Shown: positions 41,878 to 50,315 of the stretch, in pieces
Position numbering within the stretch: position 1 is the first letter of the stretch
Layout of the letters: each line of letters begins with the position of its first letter
Origin: Candidatus Aalborgicola defluviihabitans
GTDB lineage: Bacteria; Pseudomonadota; Gammaproteobacteria; Burkholderiales; Burkholderiaceae_C
Reading direction: 5' to 3'
Length of the DNA stretch: 64,000 nucleotides
Assembly (NCBI GenBank): GCA_016705575.1
Contig: JADIXX010000008.1
Coordinates: forward strand, 434,001-498,000
The notes under the pieces: model-generated
Database searches by the model: none
Seen by the model: the letters and a program-made list of their open reading frames with translations, nothing else
What the model was told of the DNA's origin: nothing
Program-made: the position numbers and the translations under genes

Positions 41878-42899
41878 CGTGCATCTCCGGCGTGTTTTTC
41901 GAGGTGGCCGCCGAAAGCATGTCGCATCGCCGAAAGCAGCTGATCGGAGAAACCAGCCTCGCCGCGCGATGAAAAGCGCGAATACAGTGCGGCGCTAAGA
42001 ACCGGCGTGGGAACTGCTTCGTCGATTGCCGCCTGGATGGTCCAACGGCCTTCCCCCGAATCAGACACGCGACCGTCAAAGGCTTCCAGTTTTGGGTCCT
42101 TCAACAAGGCTCCGGCCGTGAGATCGAGCAGCCACGAACCGATCACGCTGCCGCGACGCCAAACTTCGGCGACTTCGGATAGGTCTATGTCGTAACGGTA
42201 GAACTCGGGGTCGCGTAGCGGCGTTGTCTCAGCATCGCTGATTTGTTTCTGATTGCCGATATTGGCGTTACGCAAGATGTTAAGGCCTTCAGCGTAAGCC
42301 GCCATCATGCCGTACTCAATGCCGTTGTGGACCATTTTGACGAAGTGTCCAGCACCGGACGGTCCACAATGCAGGAAACCGACCTCGGCCGACGTAGGCG
42401 CACCGCTGCGGCCAGGTGTGCGCTCGGCGGTACCGGGCCCTGGTGCCAAAGCCGAGAAGATCGGCGTCAGGTGCTGGACGATGTCTTTTTCTCCGCCAAT
42501 CATCAGGCAATAACCACGCTGTTCACCCGCAACGCCCCCACTGGTGCCAACGTCAACGTAGTGCACCCGGGCTTCACGCAGGCCATTCGCACGGCGTACA
42601 TCATCGCGATAGAAGGAATTGCCGCCGTCGATGACGATGTCACCCTGTTGCAAATGCGGGGCCAAGTCTTTGAGTGCCATATCAACGACAGCGGCGGGTA
42701 CCATGAGCCATATCGCGCGCGGCCGTGTCAGCGCCGCTACGAACTCCACAATCGACGCGGCGCCAACCGCTCCGTCACTATGCAGCGCGGCTACTGTCTC
42801 AGGTTTGGTGTCATGCACAACGCAGATGTGGTCCTGCTTCATCAGGCGGCGCACCATGCTTGCGCCCATGCGACCGAGGCCTATCATTCCGAGTTGCAT
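41874..42899 (-). CDS. gnd: 6-phosphogluconate dehydrogenase (decarboxylating), short NAD-type
   Basis: A 341-residue dehydrogenase, shorter than the ~470-residue NADP enzyme. N-terminal cofactor motif GLGRMGASM is followed after the second strand by VVHDTKPE, where the Asp is typical of NAD+ preference. The substrate signature DVGTSGGVAGEQRG and the catalytic Lys region GAGHFVKMVHNGIEYG are intact. Start at ATG 42899 with the ribosome binding site TTGGAG; a TTG at 42926 is an alternative. It gives ribulose-5-phosphate, CO2 and reduced cofactor. It is second in the operon, 23 bases after GH94. Confidence 0.93.
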   Translation of the reverse strand: MQLGMIGLGRMGASMVRRLMKQDHICVVHDTKPETVAALHSDGAVGAASIVEFVAALTRPRAIWLMVPAAVVDMALKDLAPHLQQGDIVIDGGNSFYRDDVRRANGLREARVHYVDVGTSGGVAGEQRGYCLMIGGEKDIVQHLTPIFSALAPGPGTAERTPGRSGAPTSAEVGFLHCGPSGAGHFVKMVHNGIEYGMMAAYAEGLNILRNANIGNQKQISDAETTPLRDPEFYRYDIDLSEVAEVWRRGSVIGSWLLDLTAGALLKDPKLEAFDGRVSDSGEGRWTIQAAIDEAVPTPVLSAALYSRFSSRGEAGFSDQLLSAMRHAFGGHLEKHAGDAR

Positions 42900-42922
42900 A
42901 GATTGCTCCAAGTTAGTTGTTG

Positions 42923-45900
42923 TCAATTGCGCACCACGTCAATCAACACTACGTGGGTTTGACCATCATCAATTAGCGTTACGGTATTACCGGGGGTCGC
43001 GATGCCATTGATCACCACGCCCGCAACAGTACCTGCTGCCGCTTCCCGGCACGTGATGGCATAGGTGGAAGCCCCGAATCGGTAACTAACATTGAAACAC
43101 GTCCAAGTCTTGGGTATGAGCGGCTGCACGTGCAGTTGGTTCCCGCTTCTTTTTAGGCCTAACAGCGACTCGTTGATAAGTTGCAGCATCCATCCTGCTG
43201 ATCCCGTATACCAGGTCCACCCACCGCGTCCGGTGTGCGGTTCGAATGCGTAGACGTCACCGGCGAGCACATAGGGTTCTACCCGATATTGGGCCACCTC
43301 AGCGGCGTCTTTCGCATGAAGCAGAGGATTGAGCATCGCACACAACTCCCACGCTCGATCGGTATCGCCCAGCGCAGCAAAAGCCATCGCCGCCCACATC
43401 GCCGCGTGTGTGTATTGGCCACCGTTCTCGCGTACGCCGGGCACATAGCCCTGGATGTAGCCAGGCGAAGGCTTACTCGTATCAAAAGGCGGATCGAGCA
43501 ACTGCACGATGTGGGTGTCGCTGTGCACCAACCGCTCGTACAGCGATGCCATCGCGAGCTGCGCATGATCGGCCGGGGCCGCACCAGACAGCACCGACCA
43601 GCTCTGCGCGATTGAGTCCATTTGGCATTCCGTGTTTGCCGCCGAACCGAGCACTGTTCCGTCGTCGAACCAGGCCCGCCGATACCAAGCACCATCCCAA
43701 GCAGATGCCTCAACGCTGGCACCCAATCGCTTTGCCTCAAAGTGGCAGAGGTCAGCAAACTCGGTGTCGCCACGGGCGCGTGCCAGCGGTGCAAAGCGCG
43801 CCAACACCGTGACAAGGAAGAACGCCATCCACACACTTTCGCCCTTGCCCTCAGCGCCAACCAGGTTCATGCCGTCATTCCAGTCGCCGCTGCCCATCAA
43901 CGGCAGGCCGTGTTCACCCCAGACCAAGCCGTGGCGAATCGCCCTAACGCCGTGCTCATAAAGACTCGCCACCTCGTCTGCCACCTTGGGCAGCTCGTAA
44001 TTCGATGCCTCGCCGTCCTTCAGTGCCCGGCTATCCAAAAACGGACACGCTACGTCTAGTATGTCAAAGTCGCCGGTCACTTCCGTATAGCGGCAGATGA
44101 CCAATGGCAGCCACAAGAAGTCATCTGCACAACGCGTGCGCACACCCTTGCCCGACGGTGGATGCCACCAATGCTGCACATCGCCCTCGATGAATTGGCG
44201 ACTGGCAGCACGCAACAGGTGTTCTCGCACCAGCGCTGGTGCAGCATGGACGAGTGCCATCACATCCTGTAACTGGTCACGAAATCCGAACGCGCCGCTG
44301 GACTGGTAGAACGCCGTGCGACCCCACAGGCGCGATGCGATTACTTGGTAGACCAACCAGCCGTTTGAAAGCCTGTCGAGCGCTGCGTCTGGTGTGTGTA
44401 TCTGTACCGCACCAAGAGTCTGACGCCAAAATGCATGCACAGCGTCAAGTACATCGTCCGCGGCGCCAGGCCGGCGCCAGTGGAGCACCAGTTCGCGTGC
44501 TTCTTCGACCGTCTTACCTGCGCCAAGCCTGAAAACCGCGTATTGCGTTTGCCCAGGTGCCAAGTCAACACTTACTCTTAGAGCAGCACAAGGGTCAAGT
44601 GCGGCACCTATTCTTCTCGAAAGCTCTATGTGCGTCAGTGCAGCCGGTGCAGACAAACTACCGTTCGGCCCGAAAAAGTCGGCGCGGTCGCAACAGATAT
44701 CAGTTGCAGCATTGTCTGCATCGAAGAATGCGGTACGACGGGCGAAGTCAGTGTTGTAGCCATTACGAGCGAACAGCGCGCCAGTAGCCACTTCGCGCTC
44801 CGTTACCACTTGCATCTGTGTTTTTGCGCGCTCGTCACCCAATACCCACTCGACGTAACCGATGACAGATAGTTTGCGCGGCTGATCCGATTGGTTGCAT
44901 AGTCGCAGTACTGAAAATTTGACTGGGCTGTCGATGGCCACGTATAGGCGCAATTCAGAGTCGATGCCACTTTGGGTGTGCTCGAATGTGCTGTAGCCGA
45001 ACCCGTGGCGTGTGGTGTAGTCGCCGGCGGCGCGTGTGGGTAGTACCGTGGGTGACCAAAAAAGACCACTGGCCTCATCCCTAATGTAAAAGGCCTCCAT
45101 GTTGGGATCACTGACAGGATCGTTGGACCACGGGGTCAGGCGGAACTCGTGTGCGTTCTCGCTCCAAGTAGTTGCGCTACCGCTTTCAGACACGAGCGTG
45201 CCGAACTCGGGGTTTGCGATCACATTGACCCATGGCGCGGGTGTCATGCGCGCCGCGGATGTGGTGATGACATATTCACGCCCGTCAGGTGTAAACCCGC
45301 CGAACCCGTTGGCATCCAACAAGTCGAGCGGTGCCGCGCGTTGTGCGAGTTCGGCAGTTGGCACCGCCTCCGGGTTCTTGATAGCTGTTGGCTCGGCGTA
45401 GCAGGCGCTTACTGGGAGCTGTTCCGCCAGTGTCTGGGCGTCGCTTATGACGATCCTCGCGACGCTTTGCAACAATATCCGATCACCCGCGTCGAGCCCT
45501 TTGTCATCCAGCACGAAGACGCCGCCGGGCTTCCCTAGGCGATCGGGTTCCACTTGTGCTTCCATCTGCTGCCGAACTTGGTCAAACAAGCGTGGCTTGC
45601 CATCGGATGATTCAGCGCACAAGACGGCTAGTTCGCAGCTAAGGCCAAAGGCGTTCCAATAGGCGTGACAGTGCGCCATCTGTTTCGCAATGTTGGACCA
45701 ATCGGGCCCACTCAGACGCAATAGCACGATAGGCAAGTCGCCAGAAATGCCGAACCCCCAAAGGCTGGACTGCCCGCGGCGGTTTTGTTCGATGACATCT
45801 GCGTCGGCACGAAATTGAGACGCCGCGAAAACGAGCGATGCCGCCATGCGTTGGAATAGCAGTGCATCAGAGTCACTTATCTCAAGGGCGAGGAGTAACT

Positions 45901-46714
45901 TCCGCTGGTATTCACCACCCTGTTGCAGAATCTGCGTAACTACCCCAGGATTTCTGACTTTGCGCAATAACGCCGCACAGGATTGGCGCGTGGCCGAGAC
46001 ACCCGTTAGCCAATCGATCGTGATCGAGTTACCAGGTTCCAAAACGAATGGGACACGGATAGCGGCCACGGCGTCGAGCACGGGGCCCGTCGATCCGGAT
46101 AGCCCTGCACCATCGACCAGCGCCTGCGGATTGCCCGCATCGCGTCCCCGGCCGAGAAAGCGCATACGATCGGTCTCAAACGTCAGAGACCCTGTCGTCG
46201 AACCATTGATCATGACGGTATGGAAGAACCATGGTGCTGGATCGTCAGAGGTACTGGGCCGGCGTGTTGCGAGAATCGCTTGCAATTCGGTCTCAACCTC
46301 GGTCTCGATGAAAAGCTTGCTGAAGGCCAGGTGCGCGGAATCGGTCGCGTTTCGGGTAAGTACGATTTCAGCGTAACTGGTCGCGCTGAGTTCTCGGCGC
46401 TGATTACCATTGTTTGAAATCACCACACGGCGCAGCTCCATCGCATCGTCAAGTGAGACCGCCATTACGGTATGGAAGTCGATTTCATGCCTATGGTGCA
46501 AAACCGGCGAACTACCTGGCTCCTGCTGCTTCGCTGGGAACCCGGCAGACTGGGGCGTGTGGTCCAGCAAATAGCAACGTGCACCGCCGTCATCAAACGT
46601 CGCATCCGCCCGCCAACGTGTGATCGCCATGTCCCCCCAGCAACTAAACCCATGGCCCGCTGGCGTGAGCAAGACATGGTATGAACCATTTGAAAGAAGT
46701 TGAAGTTCGGACAT
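42923..46714 (-). CDS. GH94 beta-glucan phosphorylase, C-terminal half of a cyclic beta-1,2-glucan synthase type
   Basis: A 1263-residue protein. Two related beta-sandwich domains (GT36/GH94 N-terminal type, PF06165) begin near NGSYHVLLTPAGHGFSCWGD and DANGFGGFTPDGREYVIT. An (alpha/alpha)6 catalytic domain (~780-1180) follows with the GH94 general-acid motif GSGDWNDGMN (~residue 940) and HWWHPPSGKGVRTRC. The same domain order and length (~1300 residues) form the C-terminal half of cyclic beta-1,2-glucan synthases, but the GT84 synthase and membrane parts are absent. It should phosphorolyse a beta-glucan, probably beta-1,2, to glucose-1-phosphate. It has no signal peptide. First gene of the nine-gene operon. 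Confidence 0.85.
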   Translation of the reverse strand: MSELQLLSNGSYHVLLTPAGHGFSCWGDMAITRWRADATFDDGGARCYLLDHTPQSAGFPAKQQEPGSSPVLHHRHEIDFHTVMAVSLDDAMELRRVVISNNGNQRRELSATSYAEIVLTRNATDSAHLAFSKLFIETEVETELQAILATRRPSTSDDPAPWFFHTVMINGSTTGSLTFETDRMRFLGRGRDAGNPQALVDGAGLSGSTGPVLDAVAAIRVPFVLEPGNSITIDWLTGVSATRQSCAALLRKVRNPGVVTQILQQGGEYQRKLLLALEISDSDALLFQRMAASLVFAASQFRADADVIEQNRRGQSSLWGFGISGDLPIVLLRLSGPDWSNIAKQMAHCHAYWNAFGLSCELAVLCAESSDGKPRLFDQVRQQMEAQVEPDRLGKPGGVFVLDDKGLDAGDRILLQSVARIVISDAQTLAEQLPVSACYAEPTAIKNPEAVPTAELAQRAAPLDLLDANGFGGFTPDGREYVITTSAARMTPAPWVNVIANPEFGTLVSESGSATTWSENAHEFRLTPWSNDPVSDPNMEAFYIRDEASGLFWSPTVLPTRAAGDYTTRHGFGYSTFEHTQSGIDSELRLYVAIDSPVKFSVLRLCNQSDQPRKLSVIGYVEWVLGDERAKTQMQVVTEREVATGALFARNGYNTDFARRTAFFDADNAATDICCDRADFFGPNGSLSAPAALTHIELSRRIGAALDPCAALRVSVDLAPGQTQYAVFRLGAGKTVEEARELVLHWRRPGAADDVLDAVHAFWRQTLGAVQIHTPDAALDRLSNGWLVYQVIASRLWGRTAFYQSSGAFGFRDQLQDVMALVHAAPALVREHLLRAASRQFIEGDVQHWWHPPSGKGVRTRCADDFLWLPLVICRYTEVTGDFDILDVACPFLDSRALKDGEASNYELPKVADEVASLYEHGVRAIRHGLVWGEHGLPLMGSGDWNDGMNLVGAEGKGESVWMAFFLVTVLARFAPLARARGDTEFADLCHFEAKRLGASVEASAWDGAWYRRAWFDDGTVLGSAANTECQMDSIAQSWSVLSGAAPADHAQLAMASLYERLVHSDTHIVQLLDPPFDTSKPSPGYIQGYVPGVRENGGQYTHAAMWAAMAFAALGDTDRAWELCAMLNPLLHAKDAAEVAQYRVEPYVLAGDVYAFEPHTGRGGWTWYTGSAGWMLQLINESLLGLKRSGNQLHVQPLIPKTWTCFNVSYRFGASTYAITCREAAAGTVAGVVINGIATPGNTVTLIDDGQTHVVLIDVVRN

Positions 46715-46898
46715 GTGCTGAAACTTGAACGAGGCAATAGCGCGGCTTGACCCCCTAGAGTGTGCGCTTTTGCAATGCCGGTCTGTGCAATAGCGAACAG
46801 TCAGGCTGCCAATACAGACAATAGGATCGCCAGATACGGGATACGACCCGAAGTGTCAAAGCTGTCGCCGGCCGCCGCTTCCTGCACAAAGGATTACC
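46715..46898. promoter_or_regulatory. Divergent control region between the GH94 and phosphoketolase operons
   Basis: This 184-base gap must hold the promoters for both operons of the carbohydrate island. A 9-base direct repeat GCAATAGCG occurs at 46734-46742 and 46787-46795, 53 bases apart, about five helical turns, with a weaker GCAATGCCG between them. This could be a regulator site. I could not pick out confident -35/-10 pairs. The phosphoketolase start is preceded by AAAGGA. Confidence 0.4.
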
Positions 46899-49274
46899 AT
46901 GTCTACCCACCACACGAGTCTCTTGCCCACGCAGTTTGCGCGCATGGATGCCTATTGGAGGGCAGCCAATTACCTGTCTGTCGGGCAAATTTATCTCTAC
47001 GACAATCCACTGCTAAAGCGACCACTTGTGCTTGCCGACATCAAGCACATGCTCCTGGGTCATTGGGGTACGACACCCGGTCAGAACTTTATCTACGTAC
47101 ATCTCAACCGGGTTATCCAACAGTACGACCTTGACATGATTTACGTCTCCGGACCTGGGCATGGTGGTCCGGCGGTCGTGGCCAACACATACCTCGAAGG
47201 CACCTATAGCGAGGTCTATCCAGATATCAGCCGGAATGAAGCTGGTTTGCAGAAGCTATTTCGGCAGTTCTCATTTCCCGGAGGGATTCCGAGCCACGCA
47301 TCGCCTGAATGCCCGGGCTCCATCCACGAAGGCGGCGAACTCGGCTATTCACTCAGCCACTCGTTTGGTGCCGTGTTTGATAACCCCGAACTGATAGTGG
47401 CGTGCGTCGTCGGTGATGGTGAGGCAGAAACCGGGCCACTGGCAACCGCTTGGCACTCCAACAAGTTCCTCGATCCGGTAACCGACGGCGCGGTGCTACC
47501 GATCCTGCACCTCAACGGCTACAAAATCGCCAACCCAACTGTGCTCGCGCGCATCACACATGTGGAACTAGAGCAGTTCTTTCGCGGTTGCGGCTGGACG
47601 CCTATCTTTGTGGAAGGACACGAGCCCACCCTGATGCACGAGGCGATGGCCACCGCACTGGACGACGCCATCGAACAGATCCGCAAGATCCAGAACGATG
47701 CACGCGCGACGGGCAAGGCTGAGCGTCCGCGCTGGCCAATGATTGTTTTGAAATCACCAAAGGGTTGGACGGGACCGAAAGAAGTTGACGGCTTACAGAT
47801 CGAGGGAACCTTCCGTGCCCACCAAGTACCTATCACGGACCCTAGAACGCATCCGGGACACCTCGCGTTGATCGACACATGGCTCAAGAGCTATCGCGCC
47901 GAAGAGCTGTTTGACGACCAAGGTCGGCTGATGCCGGAACTGGCCGAGCTCGCGCCCGTCGGCACGCGCCGCATGGGCGCCAACCCGCATGCGAACGGCG
48001 GCCTGCTGCTGCGCGATTTGCATATGCCGGACTATCGCAACTACGCCTGCGAGGTGCCCGTGCCCGGCGCACCGGGCATTGGCGACACCCACGTGCTAGG
48101 ACCCTTCCTGCGTGATGTGGCGAAGTTCAACGACGCGCAACGCAACTTCCGTGTATTCGGACCTGACGAAACACTGTCCAACGGATTGGCCGCGCTCTTT
48201 GAAGTCACGCAACGCCAGTGGGACGCAGAGACTCTGCCGAATGATGAGTTCCTAGCTCCCACCGGCCGTGTGATGGAGATGCTCAGCGAGCACCAATGCG
48301 AAGGTTGGCTAGAGGGCTATTTGTTGACGGGCCGCCATGGGGTCTTTAATTGCTACGAGGCCTTTATCCACATCATCGACTCGATGTTTAACCAGCACGC
48401 CAAGTGGCTGAAGGTGACGTCCCACATTCCATGGCGTCGAAAAATAGCGTCGCTGAACTACCTGCTGGCATCACACGTCTGGCGCCAAGACCACAACGGT
48501 TTCACGCACCAAGACCCGGGCTTCATCGACCACGTGGTCAACAAAAAGGCCGAGGTCGTCCGCGTCTATCTGCCGCCCGACGCCAACTGTCTGCTGTCGG
48601 TAATGGACCATTGCCTGCGCAGCCGCCATTACGTCAACGTAGTGGTGGCCGGCAAACACCCGGCGCCCCAGTGGCTGACGATGGAGCAAGCCGTTAAGCA
48701 TTGTGCGCAGGGCATCGGCATCTGGGAGTGGGCCAGCAACGACGGCGATACGGCCCCCGATGTCGTGATGGCCTGTTGTGGTGATGTACCAACGTTGGAG
48801 ACTCTGGCCGCGGTGTCTATCTTGCGCGAGCATTTGCCAGACCTGAAGATCCGCGTTGTCAACGTTGTCGATTTGATGCGGCTGCAACCGCATACAGAAC
48901 ATCCGCACGGTTTAGTGGATGCGGATTTTGATGCGCTGTTTACCACCGACAAGCCGGTCATTTTTGCCTTCCACGCGTACCCGTGGCTGATCCACCGTTT
49001 GACCTACCGCCGCCACAACCACAACAACATCCACGTGCGTGGCTACAAGGAAGAGGGCACGATCACGACACCATTCGACATGACGGTTCTTAACGACCTT
49101 GACCGCTTTCATCTGGTGATGGACACCGTCGACCGGCTGCCGCAGACCGGCGACGCGGGCCTGGCGTTGAAGCGACGACTGGAAGACAAACTGATCGAGC
49201 ACGGCCAATACATTCGGCTGCACGGCCAGGACATGCCAGAGATACGCAATTGGCGATGGGTAGTTAAAGCATGA
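46899..49274 (+). CDS. xfp: Phosphoketolase (xylulose-5-phosphate/fructose-6-phosphate)
   Basis: A 791-residue thiamine-diphosphate enzyme that splits xylulose-5-phosphate or fructose-6-phosphate with phosphate to acetyl phosphate and glyceraldehyde-3-phosphate or erythrose-4-phosphate. Signatures: SGPGHGGPAVVANTYLEGT, SFPGGIPSHASPECPGSIHE, and the TPP motif GDGEAETGPLATAWHSN (~172). Length and the C-terminal HNHNNIHVRGYKEEGT are typical. A ribosome binding site AAAGGA lies before ATG 46899. It is the first gene of the plus-strand operon; the next gene overlaps it by 4 bases. No acetate kinase or phosphotransacetylase is in the window. Confidence 0.95.
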   Translation: MSTHHTSLLPTQFARMDAYWRAANYLSVGQIYLYDNPLLKRPLVLADIKHMLLGHWGTTPGQNFIYVHLNRVIQQYDLDMIYVSGPGHGGPAVVANTYLEGTYSEVYPDISRNEAGLQKLFRQFSFPGGIPSHASPECPGSIHEGGELGYSLSHSFGAVFDNPELIVACVVGDGEAETGPLATAWHSNKFLDPVTDGAVLPILHLNGYKIANPTVLARITHVELEQFFRGCGWTPIFVEGHEPTLMHEAMATALDDAIEQIRKIQNDARATGKAERPRWPMIVLKSPKGWTGPKEVDGLQIEGTFRAHQVPITDPRTHPGHLALIDTWLKSYRAEELFDDQGRLMPELAELAPVGTRRMGANPHANGGLLLRDLHMPDYRNYACEVPVPGAPGIGDTHVLGPFLRDVAKFNDAQRNFRVFGPDETLSNGLAALFEVTQRQWDAETLPNDEFLAPTGRVMEMLSEHQCEGWLEGYLLTGRHGVFNCYEAFIHIIDSMFNQHAKWLKVTSHIPWRRKIASLNYLLASHVWRQDHNGFTHQDPGFIDHVVNKKAEVVRVYLPPDANCLLSVMDHCLRSRHYVNVVVAGKHPAPQWLTMEQAVKHCAQGIGIWEWASNDGDTAPDVVMACCGDVPTLETLAAVSILREHLPDLKIRVVNVVDLMRLQPHTEHPHGLVDADFDALFTTDKPVIFAFHAYPWLIHRLTYRRHNHNNIHVRGYKEEGTITTPFDMTVLNDLDRFHLVMDTVDRLPQTGDAGLALKRRLEDKLIEHGQYIRLHGQDMPEIRNWRWVVKA

Positions 49275-50302
49275 ACGAAAAGATTTTGCGAGCGACCGCA
49301 GCCGCACTGATGGCCGACCATAAGGGTCTGCTGGCGATGGATGAGAGCAACCCAACTTGCAACAAACGCTTTGCCGCGCTGGGCATCCCACAGACGCCGG
49401 ACACCCGGCGCGCATGGCGTGAACTGATTGTGATGACACCGGGGCTGGCGGACAGCATCAGTGGCGCGATCCTGTATGACGAGACCATTCGCCAGTCAAC
49501 GCGCGCGGGCATGCCCTTCGCGCAGGCACTGGTCGAGCGTGGAATCATCCTCGGCATCAAGGTCGATGCTGGCGCAAAAGTGCTGGCTGGACATCCTGGT
49601 GAAGAGGTGACGGAAGGACTCGATGGCCTGCGCGAGCGCTTGGTGGGCTATGCCGCGTTGGGTGCACGTTTTGCCAAGTGGAGGGGCGTGATCGCCATTG
49701 GTGATGGCTTGCCTAGCAAGGCCTGCATGACGGCCAACGCCCACGCCTTGGCCCGCTATGCCGCACTGTGCCAAGAAGCCGGACTGGTGCCCATCGTCGA
49801 GCCCGAGGTGTTGATGACAGGACCGCACACGCAACAGCGCAGTGCCGAAGTCACCGCACAAGTGCTGCACGAAGTGTTTGAGCAATTGCATTTGCAGGGC
49901 GTGCTGCTAGAAGGCATGCTACTGAAACCAAACATGGTGTTGCCAGGGTTGGACTGTGCCGACCAGAGCGACGTCGACAAAATCGCAGATGCCACGGTCA
50001 ATCTGTTCATGCGCGCAGTGCCAGCTGCGGTGCCGGGCATCGCATTTCTTTCTGGCGGCCAGAGTGCGGAGCTGGCTTCGGCGCGGTTGAACGCGATGAA
50101 CCTGCGCTTCACAGGTCGATTGCCCTGGGCGTTGACCTACTCATTCTCCCGCGCGATCCAGCAACCGGCGCTAGACATCTGGCGTGGCGATGCCGCTAAC
50201 GTGCAGAAGGCGCAGCGCGCGCTACAACACCGTGCCGCCTGCAACCGCGCCGCCCGACGTGGCGAGTACACGCCTTCGATGGAGCACGTTGCTTCAACCT
50301 GA
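49271..50302 (+). CDS. Fructose-bisphosphate aldolase, class I
   Basis: A 343-residue class I (Schiff-base) aldolase cleaving fructose-1,6-bisphosphate. The N-terminal GLLAMDESNPTCNKRFAALG, the IVEPEVLM segment, the Schiff-base Lys in LEGMLLKPNMVLPG (~Lys 224) and FLSGGQSAELA match class I enzymes related to animal aldolases, not the metal-dependent class II. It overlaps the phosphoketolase stop by 4 bases and is followed by transketolase after 13 bases. Confidence 0.93.
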   Translation: MNEKILRATAAALMADHKGLLAMDESNPTCNKRFAALGIPQTPDTRRAWRELIVMTPGLADSISGAILYDETIRQSTRAGMPFAQALVERGIILGIKVDAGAKVLAGHPGEEVTEGLDGLRERLVGYAALGARFAKWRGVIAIGDGLPSKACMTANAHALARYAALCQEAGLVPIVEPEVLMTGPHTQQRSAEVTAQVLHEVFEQLHLQGVLLEGMLLKPNMVLPGLDCADQSDVDKIADATVNLFMRAVPAAVPGIAFLSGGQSAELASARLNAMNLRFTGRLPWALTYSFSRAIQQPALDIWRGDAANVQKAQRALQHRAACNRAARRGEYTPSMEHVAST

Positions 50303-50315
50303 AAGTAGGATCACT

